In this document: positions 17,502 through 27,495 of the stretch, one piece after another | How the letters are laid out: each line of letters starts with the position of its first letter | How positions within the stretch are numbered: position 1 is the first letter of the stretch | Origin: Pseudoalteromonas arctica | GTDB taxonomy: Bacteria > Pseudomonadota > Gammaproteobacteria > Enterobacterales > Alteromonadaceae | Assembly: GCF_012927645.1 (NCBI RefSeq) | Contig: NZ_JABBMT010000001.1 | Coordinates: 124,001 to 188,000, forward strand | Length of the DNA: 64,000 bases | Direction of reading: 5' to 3' | The notes under the pieces: model-generated | Seen by the model: only the letters and a program-made list of their open reading frames with translations | Database searches by the model: none | What the model was told of the DNA's origin: nothing | Made by a program: the position numbers and the translations under genes

Positions 17502-18833
17502 ATGTCGAAAATCCGTTCAATGAGTTTAACCACCCGTATCATGATTGGTATGTTTTTGGGGGTTGCTGTAGGCTTTATTTTCCAAGCAATATTAGCTGGC
17601 GAAGACGATTATCTAATCCCACTTGGATTATTATCTTTGCCAATCAAGGGCTTTTTTATTGATGGTTTATTTCATATTGGTGGACAAATATTTATCGCCA
17701 GTTTGAAAATGTTAGTTGTACCACTGGTATTTGTATCACTTGTTTGCGGAACATGCAGCTTAAGTGACCCGAAAAAATTAGGCCGTTTAGGCGGAAAATC
17801 TATCGGCCTTTATCTACTGACCACTGCAATTGCAATCACGGTTGCGATTACCTTGGCGTTATTAGTTAATCCAGGGGAAGGGATTAACTTACCTTCTGAA
17901 GCGACTTATAGCGCAAAAGAAGCACCAACTCTTGCACAAGTAATCATTGGCATGTTCCCAACTAATCCAATTGATGCCATGGCAAGTGGCAATATGTTAC
18001 AAGTAATTGTATTCGCATTGCTATTTGGTATTGCAATGGCGCTTAGCGGTTCGGCGGGTAACCGAGTTGCGGCTGTTTTTGAAGATTTAAACACCGTGAT
18101 CTTAAAGTTAGTTACCTTATTAATGAACGTGGCTCCTTATGGGGTGTTCTGCTTAATGGCAAAGCTATTTACCACCATAGAGTTAAGCTTAATTTTCAGC
18201 TTAGCAAAATATTTTGGTGTTGTTGTTGCTGCATTATTTTTCCATGCTTTCGTTAATTATACTTTGCTACTGAAGTTTTTAACTGGATTAAACCCCATTA
18301 TCTTTTTGAAAAAAATGAAACATGCCTGTTTATTTGCATTTAGTACTTCAAGCTCAAGTGCAACAATGCCTATTACACTTGAAACAGCCACTAAAAAATT
18401 AGGGGCAAAAAATTCAGTTGCGTCATTTACAATTCCACTCGGTGCCACTATTAACATGGACGGCACAGCAATCATGCAAGGTGTAGCGACGGTATTTATT
18501 GCACAAGTATTCAGTGTTGATTTAACGATTTCTGATTACTTAATGGTAATTTTAACCGCCACTTTAGCGTCTGTAGGCACCGCAGGTGTCCCTGGTGTAG
18601 GCTTGATCATGCTTGCCATGGTTCTGAATCAAGTTGGTTTACCTGTTGAGGGCATTGCCATCATTATTGGTGTTGATAGGTTACTTGATATGACTCGCAC
18701 GGCGGTCAATGTCACGGGCGATTGTATGGTGACATGTGTGGTTGCTAAATCTGAAGGTGAATTAGATGAGGCTGTATTTAATGACCCAAATGCAGCCAAA
18801 GACTTAGAGGATTATCACAAATCAACTGACTAA
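17502..18833 (+). CDS. Dicarboxylate/amino acid:cation symporter (DAACS)
   Basis: A 443-residue inner-membrane transporter of the GltP/DctA-like DAACS family, taking up glutamate, aspartate or C4-dicarboxylates with H+ or Na+. The serine-rich re-entrant loop STSSSSATMP (about 285-295), the TNMDGTA-type motif (here NMDGTAIMQG) and the GVPG loop with the GVDRLLDMTRTAVNVTGD segment are intact. Exact substrate cannot be assigned. It starts 130 bases after the gene remnant and ends at a strong terminator shared with sohB. Confidence 0.92.
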   Translation: MSKIRSMSLTTRIMIGMFLGVAVGFIFQAILAGEDDYLIPLGLLSLPIKGFFIDGLFHIGGQIFIASLKMLVVPLVFVSLVCGTCSLSDPKKLGRLGGKSIGLYLLTTAIAITVAITLALLVNPGEGINLPSEATYSAKEAPTLAQVIIGMFPTNPIDAMASGNMLQVIVFALLFGIAMALSGSAGNRVAAVFEDLNTVILKLVTLLMNVAPYGVFCLMAKLFTTIELSLIFSLAKYFGVVVAALFFHAFVNYTLLLKFLTGLNPIIFLKKMKHACLFAFSTSSSSATMPITLETATKKLGAKNSVASFTIPLGATINMDGTAIMQGVATVFIAQVFSVDLTISDYLMVILTATLASVGTAGVPGVGLIMLAMVLNQVGLPVEGIAIIIGVDRLLDMTRTAVNVTGDCMVTCVVAKSEGELDEAVFNDPNAAKDLEDYHKSTD

Positions 18834-18850
18834 AGTTGTGCGTATAAATG

Positions 18851-18880
18851 AAAAAAACCCGCAAATTTGCGGGTTTTTTA
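18851..18880. terminator. Shared terminator, symporter and sohB
   Basis: ACCCGCAAA / TTTGCGGGT perfect palindrome with A-run before and T-run after, between two convergent genes; usable in both directions. Confidence 0.88.
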
Positions 18881-18900
18881 GCATTTAATAACTTTAACCT

Positions 18901-19917
18901 TTATGGATTTAACCCTTTAAAACGAGACAATAATGATATTCCGGTTTTGTTAACAGTGTTACTCAACCCGATAGCAAGCTTGTCGCTTAGGCTCTTTTTA
19001 ATTTTGTATTTAATTTTATATATTTGTCGTTCAGCTTGAAGATTAAGTAATGTGTCATCACTGGTTTGAATCTTATCAACTAAACCTTTATCAAGCGCTT
19101 GAGTCGCAAACCAATGCTCGCCTGTTGCCACAGCATTAATATCTAAACTAGGTCGTTGGCTGCTGACAAACTGTTTAAATAAGTCATGGGTTTGCTCTAT
19201 TTCTTCTTTAAACTTTTCCCGTGCTTTATCTGTATTTTCGCCAAATAGCGTTAGAGTACGTTTAAATTCACCTGCTGTGATCTGTTCAAAATCAACATCA
19301 TTTTTCTTCAGGATCTTATTAAAGTTTGGAATTTGTGCGATTACACCAATAGAACCAACGATAGCAAACGGGGCGGCAACTATTTCATCAGCGACACAGG
19401 CCATCATGTAACCACCACTGGCTGCCACTTTATCAATCGCAACTGTAAGGTGGATACCTCTATTTCTAATGCGTTGTAGCTGAGAAGCAGCAAGTCCATA
19501 GCCATGAACCACCCCGCCACCACTTTCTAGCCTAACCAACACTTTATCTTGCTTAGGATCGGCAATTGCAACAATTGCGGTAATTTCTTCACGTAAACTA
19601 TCGACTTCATGGGCATCCATGCTGCCATTAAAATCAATGACGTATAATCGTGGTTTGATGTCCTCATCATTGGCTTTTTTAACTTCATTCTTTTGTGCTT
19701 TATGGTGCGCTTTTAATGCTTTTTTAGATAAGGTGCTTTCAATAAAATCATTTTTTAAATCATCGAGTTGCTCAGAGATATCATCAATCTCAATCTCACC
19801 TTTTTTACTTTTTGGTTTTATCGCTGCGCCGACACTAATTAATATTACTGCAGCAACGGCAATCACAAACGTCGCCGTTTTAGCGAGAAACAGCCCGTAC
19901 TCATATAGAAATTCCAA
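18901..19917 (-). CDS. sohB: Inner-membrane peptidase SohB (S49 family)
   Basis: A 338-residue S49 peptidase related to signal peptide peptidase SppA. One N-terminal membrane segment (about 8-32) is followed by a charged, probably coiled-coil region (about 40-85) and the protease domain. The catalytic serine lies in AASGGYMMACVADEIVAAP, and the lysine is expected in EFKRTLTLFGE. Length and domain order match E. coli SohB, which can suppress loss of the periplasmic protease DegP. Confidence 0.95.
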   Translation of the reverse strand: MEFLYEYGLFLAKTATFVIAVAAVILISVGAAIKPKSKKGEIEIDDISEQLDDLKNDFIESTLSKKALKAHHKAQKNEVKKANDEDIKPRLYVIDFNGSMDAHEVDSLREEITAIVAIADPKQDKVLVRLESGGGVVHGYGLAASQLQRIRNRGIHLTVAIDKVAASGGYMMACVADEIVAAPFAIVGSIGVIAQIPNFNKILKKNDVDFEQITAGEFKRTLTLFGENTDKAREKFKEEIEQTHDLFKQFVSSQRPSLDINAVATGEHWFATQALDKGLVDKIQTSDDTLLNLQAERQIYKIKYKIKKSLSDKLAIGLSNTVNKTGISLLSRFKGLNP

Positions 19918-19963
19918 TCGTATTCTCCAATACTTAAATTTGCCTTAATTTACCATTCAGGCT

Positions 19964-19990
19964 AAAAAAAGCCACTTTTCAGTGGCTTTT
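19964..19990 (-). terminator. Terminator after the lipase gene
   Basis: AAAAGCCACT, TTTC loop, AGTGGCTTTT, with seven T following on the minus strand; 25 bases past the lipase stop. Confidence 0.85.
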
Positions 19991-20014
19991 CATTTATTTT
20001 AATACTCTAGAAAG

Positions 20015-22489
20015 TTAATCAGTGACAATCTCTGTCTTCTTAATTGATAATGCATGACCTCGGGTTACTAAGTAAGTTGCAATCTGTAATTGCATTTCAG
20101 CTGTCGCGGCAGCGCTTCCTTCAGCTGTCGATCCAGCATCTTGATCTGGTTTTGGATCGAGCACAGAACTATGGTGACCTTTGGTAAATTTAACTAAATA
20201 GCTCATGCCAACCTCGGTAGGCGCTTGCGACTGAGTTACTGTCGTTAAACCCATTAAGTTAGCAAGTGGCAGTGAACCTGCAATTGGGTTATTTACAGTC
20301 ATTGGTGGGATCACTTGATCTGGTTTATTGCCATTAGCTTCACCATCACCTACAACCACATTCATATAAACAGGTGTGCCGAGCGCTTTTATAGCTGATG
20401 CATAGTTTGTTGGGTCGCCGCTATCAAGGACCGTCTGTGCTGCAAATGAGAACTGACTCATTACACCTTGTATGTTAGCTAGCTTAGTCGCTTCACCAGC
20501 TGCATTTAAAGAAGTGTAATATTCGCCATAACCACATGAAATACTCTCGTTCGTTGGCGCTGCTTCACCACAGTTTGATACAGCAGGGCCCTCTCTATAC
20601 GTTTGAAACTCAGCTGATTCAGACGTCCCCGCTGATAGTAATACAGAGCCTTGCACAAATGGGCCAAAACTCGCTGATTCTAATAAGAAACTGGCTATCC
20701 CACCACCACCGCTAGCGAGTGCGACACTATTGATTTTAAACAAGCCATCAACTTGGCTATCTAAAGGTGTGTTTGCTTGAGCAACAAAAGCAGGAGCAAC
20801 TACTGAGCCAAGTGAATGGCCAATAAACATTACATCAGAGGAGTTGAGTGATGTATCTTTAACAAAATTGAGACCAAGACGTAATGCAAGTAAATCAGCT
20901 GCAGACTGTCTTAAATTGTCACGTGCTACTAGTAATGATTGCAAGTTCATGTACGCAAGTACAGAGCCCTCACCCTTAGTCGCATTAAAATCGTCCGTGC
21001 CATCGTCGTCAACATCAATGCCACGCTCACCATGCACAGGGTGATCAATTGCAACCGTCGCAAAGCCTTGAATAGCTAAACTCGCTGTTAATGCCAACAT
21101 GTGTTCTTTTTTGGAAGTTATACCATGTTGCATAATCACCACAGGCCATCCTCCTACAGGCATTTCAAGTGCCGGCATATTTAAGTCAGCTCTAACGGCA
21201 TTAATCACTGGTAAAATCGGCTTAGTAATTTGTACAGGCACTTCTTGCGGGCTTTGCGCTTTAGGGATCGGATTGTATTTCGTTAAGTGACGAGTAATAT
21301 CAATTTTTGGGTAATCATGTAGTTTCCCGTCACTTAAACCTTGGCAGAGCGGCTCATATGGACCAACATCAAACATTGTTGGATCAATTTCATCTTCTTT
21401 TCCTGCTTTGCGTAGCGCTTGATCAGCTGCTTGCTGATTCAGTACGGCAACAGGGCTTGAACACATGGCTTGCCAATATGTGTCAGCCAAATTTGCAATT
21501 TCTTTCCCTTTAGGTTGAGATAAATACATAGGCAGTGTCACACTACCTTTTTGGTATAGAACACCTGCAAATGCTGGCGAAAGCCCCGTAACCCCCTGTG
21601 AAGCAAAGACTTGCTCAACAGTTAACATTGGTTGTTCTGGAATTTGAACCATTGGCGTTGTCAATGCAGGGTTTTCTAAGCTAGCAGCAAGCATTGCCTT
21701 AATAGTACCCAGTGCGGGACCGACAGACTGAATGGTCATCGCTGCTGAATATATAATCTCATCTTTACTAATAGTGCCACCTGAGGTAACCACATTTTCA
21801 TAACTATTTACCACGCCCTGCAGCGCGAGTTGCGATTCAGTTACTAATGGGGCTTCCTGTTTTACTAATCCGTACGTTGATGACGGCTGGATTGAACGCC
21901 CTAATGAGTCTTTAAGCTCAGTCGTCAGCACATTAATATACGAGCTGCCAGCTTTAAACGGTTTTAATGGAATAATAGCAACCGCATTACCACTTGCTTT
22001 AGTGATGAAATCAACGCCAAAGGTTAATTCACCTAATAATTTACATCCGGCTCCAGCGGGCACCGCTGCGCAATCTGCATCAGTTAAACTAGCGCCCATA
22101 ACAACTTCAAAAATACGCACAGCTCCCGGCGCACCAGCCGAACTTTCATCAAGGCTAACATTCGCAGGAAAGGTAAGATCTACTTTATAAGGAACTTGGC
22201 TAGACCAGCCATCAAGTGCTCCTAGTGCCAGTGACGGGTTAGCATAGGCGCTCCTTGGCACTGATACACCATTAACACTCAACTCACCGGGGATATTAAT
22301 AGTGCCATCTTTTGTGCCACTCATTAATAAATCATTTGGTACTGAAATAACCCCATTTGCGGGGTCAAACTTCACTGTAGCTGATGGAATAACTGGTGGT
22401 GTATCATTTTTAACATCTTCTAACGTTTCACCGCCGCCGCAACCAGCTAAAGCAGCTGTAATTGCAAGTGAGAGTAGCATTTTTTTCAT
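20015..22489 (-). CDS. Surface lipoprotein lipase/lysophospholipase, VolA/Pla-1 family
   Basis: An 824-residue lipoprotein. The signal peptide ends in the lipobox LAGC (Cys at about 17), followed by a Gly/Asp/Asn-rich linker. The middle and C-terminal part hold an alpha/beta-hydrolase domain with the nucleophile elbow MFIGHSLGSVVAP and an oxyanion region HGITSKKEHM (about 460). A C-terminal His is in KFTKGHHSSVLDP. This layout fits VolA of Vibrio, an outer-membrane lysophospholipase that releases fatty acids from lecithin-type lipids, and the Pla-1/cef lipases. The outer-membrane, outward-facing location is inferred from the family. It is monocistronic, with its own terminator. Confidence 0.88.
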   Translation of the reverse strand: MKKMLLSLAITAALAGCGGGETLEDVKNDTPPVIPSATVKFDPANGVISVPNDLLMSGTKDGTINIPGELSVNGVSVPRSAYANPSLALGALDGWSSQVPYKVDLTFPANVSLDESSAGAPGAVRIFEVVMGASLTDADCAAVPAGAGCKLLGELTFGVDFITKASGNAVAIIPLKPFKAGSSYINVLTTELKDSLGRSIQPSSTYGLVKQEAPLVTESQLALQGVVNSYENVVTSGGTISKDEIIYSAAMTIQSVGPALGTIKAMLAASLENPALTTPMVQIPEQPMLTVEQVFASQGVTGLSPAFAGVLYQKGSVTLPMYLSQPKGKEIANLADTYWQAMCSSPVAVLNQQAADQALRKAGKEDEIDPTMFDVGPYEPLCQGLSDGKLHDYPKIDITRHLTKYNPIPKAQSPQEVPVQITKPILPVINAVRADLNMPALEMPVGGWPVVIMQHGITSKKEHMLALTASLAIQGFATVAIDHPVHGERGIDVDDDGTDDFNATKGEGSVLAYMNLQSLLVARDNLRQSAADLLALRLGLNFVKDTSLNSSDVMFIGHSLGSVVAPAFVAQANTPLDSQVDGLFKINSVALASGGGGIASFLLESASFGPFVQGSVLLSAGTSESAEFQTYREGPAVSNCGEAAPTNESISCGYGEYYTSLNAAGEATKLANIQGVMSQFSFAAQTVLDSGDPTNYASAIKALGTPVYMNVVVGDGEANGNKPDQVIPPMTVNNPIAGSLPLANLMGLTTVTQSQAPTEVGMSYLVKFTKGHHSSVLDPKPDQDAGSTAEGSAAATAEMQLQIATYLVTRGHALSIKKTEIVTD

Positions 22490-22738
22490 ATTGTTTGCTC
22501 CGCACGTAATCTTTTTTTTATGTGTGTTGATAAATAAGTGTAGCTAATTTTGTTACTAATTCTTTTAAGTTTTCGCGTAATAGTTAGTTAAAATAATGTA
22601 ATTAGGTTATTAATAAGACATTAGACCAGTTAAAGTTAACGTAAAGTTTCAAATTTCGCCACCTTATTTTGCAATAAATTCGATAACTTGGTGTTTTGCT
22701 ATGTTAAAATCAGAAAAATTGATTTTTTGGACCTTTTT

Positions 22739-23482
22739 ATGCAAACCTATAAAGCGGCTGATAATGCCCTACAAGACAAAGTGATCTTAGTAACTGGTGC
22801 AGGTGACGGCATTGGTCGAGTAGCTGCAATAACTTATGCCAAGCATGGCGCAACAGTTATATTATTGGGTAAAACCACCAACAAACTGGAAGCCGTATAC
22901 GATGAAATCATTGCAGTTGGCGGCCCAAAACCTGCGATTGTCCCGATGGATTTAAAAGGGGCAAGCAAACAAAACTTTCGTGATTTAGGCGCTACCATTG
23001 AACAGCAATTTGGTAAACTAGATGGCTTGCTCAATAATGCAGGAATAATTGGCTCACTGGGTCCACTTGAGCATTTTTGTTCATCAACGTTTGATAACAT
23101 CATGAAAGTGAATGTTACCGCTCAAGCGATGATCACAAAATATATGTTTCCAGTTTTACGTAAATCTCCAAGTGCTGCAATTATTTTCACCTCTTCAGGA
23201 GTTGGTCGCCAAGGCCGTGAGTTTTGGGGCGCGTATGCCATTTCAAAATTTGCCGTTGAAGGAATGATGCAAACATGGGCCTGCGAAGTAGCTAAAACTA
23301 ATATCCGGATAAATTGTATTAATCCCGGCGCCACCAACACAGCGATGCGTGCCAGTGTCTATCCCGGCGAAGATCGCGATAAACTAGCCTGCCCTGAAGA
23401 CTTAATGCCAACTTATTTATACTTAATGAGTGATGATTCAAAAGACGTAAATGGTCAATCATTAGACGCGCAAACAAAGTAA
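22739..23482 (+). CDS. yciK: Short-chain oxidoreductase YciK
   Basis: SDR-family NAD(P)-dependent oxidoreductase of 247 residues. The cofactor motif is TGAGDGIGR, the NNAG motif is LLNNAGIIG, and the catalytic Tyr-Lys pair is YAISK (AYAISKFAVEG), so the enzyme looks active. It matches YciK of E. coli, whose physiological substrate is unknown. The frame is open from 22688, but the ATG at 22739 with GGA upstream begins the conserved region. In E. coli yciK lies close to rluB, and here rluB is convergent 55 bases away. Confidence 0.92.
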   Translation: MQTYKAADNALQDKVILVTGAGDGIGRVAAITYAKHGATVILLGKTTNKLEAVYDEIIAVGGPKPAIVPMDLKGASKQNFRDLGATIEQQFGKLDGLLNNAGIIGSLGPLEHFCSSTFDNIMKVNVTAQAMITKYMFPVLRKSPSAAIIFTSSGVGRQGREFWGAYAISKFAVEGMMQTWACEVAKTNIRINCINPGATNTAMRASVYPGEDRDKLACPEDLMPTYLYLMSDDSKDVNGQSLDAQTK

Positions 23483-23498
23483 TAAACTGAAAACTAAA

Positions 23499-23522
23499 AA
23501 AGCCGCTAATTAGCGGCTTTTT
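23499..23522. terminator. Shared terminator, yciK and rluB
   Basis: AAAGCCGCTAA / TTAGCGGCTTT perfect palindrome between the convergent yciK and rluB genes, with A-run and T-run flanks. Confidence 0.85.
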
Positions 23523-23537
23523 AATACAAGGCAGATA

Positions 23538-24407
23538 TTAACGGCGTTTAGTTTGTTTAACGCGATTATTATGTTTCTTGACTGCTTTACGAATTTGATT
23601 AATTTTAGCGCGTTTATCTTTGCGTTTTTCAGGCATAACAGATAATTTTGTTTGCGTTTCACGGCCAAGCTTAACTGTTTTACGTAAGTAATTTACAGTC
23701 TCTAAATCTAGCTCAGCCCAGCCACCTTGTGGCAGACGTTTATCGAGCTCTAACTTGCCATAACGAATACGAATAAGACGAGAAACTTCAACATCTTGGG
23801 ATTGCCATAAACGACGTACTTCACGGTTACGCCCTTCAGTTAGTGTTACATTATACCAGCGGTTAATACCTTCACCGCCCAGTGGTTTAATAGTAAGAAA
23901 TTTTGCCATCCCATCTTCAAGCTCAACCCCTTTGGTTAAGTTTTTGATAGTTTCTGCTGTTACTTCACCAAATACACGCGCTGAATATTCACGCTCTACC
24001 TCGTAACTTGGGTGCATTAAGCGGTTAGCAAGCTCACCATCATTGGTGAACAACATTAAACCCGCGGTATTTATATCTAAACGACCAACAGCAATCCAGC
24101 GTTCACCATCAACGCGCGGCAAACGATCAAATACTGTTCTACGTCCTTCAGGATCTTTACGTGTACATAACTCACCTTCAGGTTTGTTATACATAACAAC
24201 ACGGCAGATACGTTCAGCTTTTTCTTCAATTTTTACCGTATGGCCATCAACACGGATCTGGTCGTTTTCTTCAACACGATCACCCAGCTTTGCTACTTTA
24301 CCATTTACACTGACACGATTTGCATCAATGTATTTTTCCATCTCACGTCGCGAACCTACGCCCGCTCTTGCTAAGACTTTTTGTAACTTTTCACCTTGTA
24401 TACTCAT
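23538..24407 (-). CDS. rluB: 23S rRNA pseudouridine synthase RluB
   Basis: A 289-residue pseudouridine synthase with an N-terminal S4 RNA-binding domain ([21 protein letters not shown], residues 8-28) and a catalytic domain whose active Asp is in [17 protein letters not shown]. The [20 protein letters not shown] segment is typical of RluB, which modifies U2605 of 23S rRNA in E. coli. The C-terminal tail is strongly basic. The start overlaps the scpB stop by four bases, so the two are translated together. Confidence 0.95.
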   Translation of the reverse strand: MSIQGEKLQKVLARAGVGSRREMEKYIDANRVSVNGKVAKLGDRVEENDQIRVDGHTVKIEEKAERICRVVMYNKPEGELCTRKDPEGRRTVFDRLPRVDGERWIAVGRLDINTAGLMLFTNDGELANRLMHPSYEVEREYSARVFGEVTAETIKNLTKGVELEDGMAKFLTIKPLGGEGINRWYNVTLTEGRNREVRRLWQSQDVEVSRLIRIRYGKLELDKRLPQGGWAELDLETVNYLRKTVKLGRETQTKLSVMPEKRKDKRAKINQIRKAVKKHNNRVKQTKRR

Positions 24408-25006
24408 TCGGATAGTTCTCTCACAGAAGGATCACTCAATAACTGGTCAATTTTACTTTGCTGCTGTTTTGGCAGTGGCGGTAAGTTATCTAAACCTGTT
24501 AACGAAAAATAATCTAAAAATTGTTTGGTTGTGGCATATAAAGCGGGCCTACCTGGCACCTCTTTATGACCAACAACATGTATCCACTCACGCTCAAGCA
24601 GACTTTTAATAATAGCTGAACCTACAGTCACTCCACGTACTTGCTCTATCTCGCCCCGAGTTATCGGTTGACGATAAGCAATAAGCGAAAGAGTTTCTAA
24701 TAGTGCACGGGAATATTTAGGCGCCCGTTCTTGCCAAAGGTTATTTAACCAAGGGGCTAAGCTGGCACACGCCTGAAATCTAAATCCACTACCCACTTCA
24801 ACTAACCGAATACCACGAGTTTGATAATGAATTTGGATCTGTTCAATCGCGAGATTAATACGTGCCATAGACACACTTAACTCAGTTAATACAGTGTCTT
24901 TTAAATGCCGTTTACTGACTGGTTTTCCCGCAACAAAAATCGCCGCTTCTATGATCTCAACAAGTTGCTCATCACTGATCCGTTTCGTAGCAGATTTTGT
25001 CACCAT
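24404..25006 (-). CDS. scpB: Chromosome segregation and condensation protein ScpB
   Basis: About 200 residues with two winged-helix domains, the kleisin-associated subunit ScpB of the SMC-ScpAB complex. Diagnostic parts are [20 protein letters not shown] (first domain) and [20 protein letters not shown] with [17 protein letters not shown] (second). Upstream in-frame TTG and GTG codons exist, but the ATG at 25006 is preferred. No scpA lies immediately upstream in this window. It is coupled to rluB by a four-base overlap. Confidence 0.92.
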   Translation of the reverse strand: MVTKSATKRISDEQLVEIIEAAIFVAGKPVSKRHLKDTVLTELSVSMARINLAIEQIQIHYQTRGIRLVEVGSGFRFQACASLAPWLNNLWQERAPKYSRALLETLSLIAYRQPITRGEIEQVRGVTVGSAIIKSLLEREWIHVVGHKEVPGRPALYATTKQFLDYFSLTGLDNLPPLPKQQQSKIDQLLSDPSVRELSE

Positions 25007-25202
25007 AAGCACCAAGACGTTGCGGTATATTCAGCACGCTATTATGCCAGATCAATGCAAAGGTTGGAAAAGTTATTCTATAAAAATCTACAGCAGTAGC
25101 GATTAAAGCGCTGCTATTGTAGATAAGCGCATGTACCACATGCTAATTAATGATAGAATTTGCCATAATCTGCAAAAAACAACCCTAATTAAAGGTCAAG
25201 CC

Positions 25203-26009
25203 ATGAAGGTAATTTCATTTAACATTAATGGGCTGCGAGCTCGCCTGCACCAATTACAAGCAATCATAGATAAACATCAGCCTGATATTATCGGCTTACA
25301 AGAAATAAAAGTACATGATGAAGCTTTCCCACTCGACGATGTTCAAAGTATGGGTTACCACGTTTATTTTCATGGTCAAAAAGCGCATTATGGCGTAGCT
25401 ATGTTATGTAAAACTGAACCTAAATCTGTGGTTAAAGGATTCGCAACCGATACTGATGAATCACAAAAGCGCATGATCAGCGTCACTGTTAGCCAAGAAA
25501 ATGGCCGTGATCTAACCGTAATGAATGGCTATTTTCCACAAGGCGATAACATTACTCATGAAACAAAATTTCCGTACAAGCGACAGTTCTACCGCGATCT
25601 AATGACTCACTTACAAAGCCACCACAGTAACGACGAGGATGTCATTGTCATGGGCGACATCAATATTTCTCCTACTGATCTTGATATTGGCATTGGTGAG
25701 GTTAACCGCAAGCGTTGGTTAAAAACTGGCAAATGTTCATTCCAGCCTGAAGAGCGTCAATGGCTTGCAACCTTGCTAGATTGGGGTTTTACAGACACCT
25801 TCCGTGAACTTCACCCAGAGACAAGCGAACAGTACTCTTGGTTTGATTATCGCTCTCGAGGCTTTGATGATAATCGTGGTCTACGCATTGATGTTATCCT
25901 AGCAACTCCAGCTTTGGCTGCTCGTTGTATTGAGGCAGGTATTGACTATGAACTGCGTGGTATTGAAAAGCCATCAGATCATGCGCCAATATGGTCAACC
26001 TTTAGTTAA
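25203..26009 (+). CDS. xthA: Exodeoxyribonuclease III
   Basis: A 268-residue exonuclease III / AP endonuclease of base excision repair. Active-site motifs are [10 protein letters not shown] (Asn), GLQEIKV (metal-binding Glu), [13 protein letters not shown] (Asp and Asn) and PSDHAPIW (Asp-His pair). The ATG at 25203 with AAAGG upstream is the true start; the longer frame to 25131 adds unrelated residues. Length equals the E. coli enzyme. Confidence 0.97.
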   Translation: MKVISFNINGLRARLHQLQAIIDKHQPDIIGLQEIKVHDEAFPLDDVQSMGYHVYFHGQKAHYGVAMLCKTEPKSVVKGFATDTDESQKRMISVTVSQENGRDLTVMNGYFPQGDNITHETKFPYKRQFYRDLMTHLQSHHSNDEDVIVMGDINISPTDLDIGIGEVNRKRWLKTGKCSFQPEERQWLATLLDWGFTDTFRELHPETSEQYSWFDYRSRGFDDNRGLRIDVILATPALAARCIEAGIDYELRGIEKPSDHAPIWSTFS

Positions 26010-26014
26010 CGCTA

Positions 26015-26686
26015 ATGGATAAGCTAACGACAACTCCGATAATAAGCATTGAACTTCTGGCCATTGCCTGGCTTGTTATCGGCTGTATTTTTTGGTCGAG
26101 TGTCAATAAGTCACACTATCAACGTTTAATAACCACGCCAGCCCGTCAAACAGGCCTATTTGTCTGTGCGTTAGCATTTGCCTTATTGTGGCGAATTAAA
26201 GCCGGCATATTACCCGGTCTTGAACTGCATATTTTAGGTGTAACTGCCATAACGCTTATTTTAGGCTGGCGCTTTGCATTATTGAGCGCCACCCTAGCAA
26301 GCCTGCTGTTAACGGCTTTTAATCAAATAAGCATTGCGCAATTACCTATCCACTTATTGTTAACCGCTTACTTACCCATTTTAGTCAGTTATGGGGTATT
26401 TATACTGTGTTATAACCTATTACCACGGCATTTTTTCATTTACATTTTTGTATGTACTTTTATTTGCGCCGCTTTCATCGCCTGCTTTAAGATTATCACC
26501 ATTAGCTTATTTTATTATTTAACCGGTAATTACAATTGGTTTGAATTAAGTGAAAATTACCTCTATTTATGTGTCATTATTTGCTTTCCTGAAGCGATGT
26601 TAAACGGCATGGCTATTACCCTATTGATCACCTATCGCCCACATTGGGTAAAAACATTTTATGATAAGGATTACCTAGACTCATGA
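26015..26686 (+). CDS. Orphan CbiM/NikM-like membrane protein
   Basis: A 223-residue membrane protein with about six hydrophobic segments. LELHILGVTAITLILGWRFALL and FPEAMLNGMAITLLITYRPHWV match the CbiM-type S component family of energy-coupling factor transporters. The N-terminal MHIPDG-type metal-binding start of true cobalt/nickel CbiM proteins is missing, and no ATPase or CbiQ gene is nearby, so nickel or cobalt uptake should not be assumed. It lies five bases after xthA and overlaps rlmA by four. Confidence 0.7.
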   Translation: MDKLTTTPIISIELLAIAWLVIGCIFWSSVNKSHYQRLITTPARQTGLFVCALAFALLWRIKAGILPGLELHILGVTAITLILGWRFALLSATLASLLLTAFNQISIAQLPIHLLLTAYLPILVSYGVFILCYNLLPRHFFIYIFVCTFICAAFIACFKIITISLFYYLTGNYNWFELSENYLYLCVIICFPEAMLNGMAITLLITYRPHWVKTFYDKDYLDS

Positions 26687-27495
26687 GTCTCGATTACCAA
26701 TGCCCGCTCTGTCAACAATCCCTTGAGTTACATGCCAAAGTGCTAAAATGTATTAACAACCATAGCTTTGACACTGCTAAAGAAGGCTATGTGAATTTAT
26801 TACCTGTGCAACAAAAGAACTCTAAGCAACCTGGCGATAATCTTGACATGGTACAAGCAAGACGTGCTTTTTTAACCACTGGACACTACCAGTTTTTACA
26901 ACAAGCCGTTGCACAGCGAGTTGCTCTGCAAGCACCACAACAGGTAATTGATTTAGGGTGCGGGGAAGGTTTTTATACTCATGCGATTGCCAATGCATGT
27001 ACAGCACACGTTTATGGCGTTGATATATCAAAATCAGCGGTTAAATATGCTGCAAAGCGATACAGTAATTGTCATTTTAGCGTTGCATCAATCAGCCAAG
27101 CGCCATTTAATGATGGCTCAGCAGATGTATTAGTGAGCATTTTTTCCCCATTATTTGATACTGAATTGGCTCGATTAGCAAAAGCAAACGCTACTTTGGT
27201 AGTTGCAAGCCCAGGCCCTTGGCATTTAAAAGAACTCAAGCACTATATTTACCGAGACGTCAATGCGCATACAGCAATTGCTGCGCCTGTAGGGTTTGAG
27301 CTGATAGAGCAAACATTATTAGAACAACAGGTAAGCTTGCCATTTAAAGATGTGAAGAATTTGATCACTATGACTCCCTTTGCTTGGAAGTTTCGCCCTG
27401 AACATTGGCAACAATTAGAACAACAAGGTGAGCAAGTTGTCACCCTGTCATTTTATGTTAGTCAATTTAAACGTGTTACAGATTCTCTCGGGTAA
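26683..27495 (+). CDS. rlmA: 23S rRNA (guanine-N1)-methyltransferase RlmA
   Basis: A 270-residue methyltransferase that modifies G745 of 23S rRNA in E. coli. An N-terminal zinc ribbon is visible (CPLC near 7-10 and CINNHSFD near 23-30), then KEGYVNLLPVQ and the Rossmann SAM-binding motif DLGCGEGFYTHAIA (about 90-103). It overlaps the upstream membrane gene by four bases, and its last 20 bases overlap the 3' end of the convergent yfbV. Confidence 0.94.
   Translation: MSLDYQCPLCQQSLELHAKVLKCINNHSFDTAKEGYVNLLPVQQKNSKQPGDNLDMVQARRAFLTTGHYQFLQQAVAQRVALQAPQQVIDLGCGEGFYTHAIANACTAHVYGVDISKSAVKYAAKRYSNCHFSVASISQAPFNDGSADVLVSIFSPLFDTELARLAKANATLVVASPGPWHLKELKHYIYRDVNAHTAIAAPVGFELIEQTLLEQQVSLPFKDVKNLITMTPFAWKFRPEHWQQLEQQGEQVVTLSFYVSQFKRVTDSLG

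Noticed and set aside
24043..24609. 188-codon plus-strand frame opposite rluB and scpB
   Set aside because: It is antisense to two well-supported genes, with Ser/Arg-rich composition typical of a shadow frame.
25081..25130. Hairpin CTACAGCAG... / ...CTATTGTAG between scpB and xthA
   Set aside because: The stem has mismatches and no T-run; not strong enough to list as a terminator.
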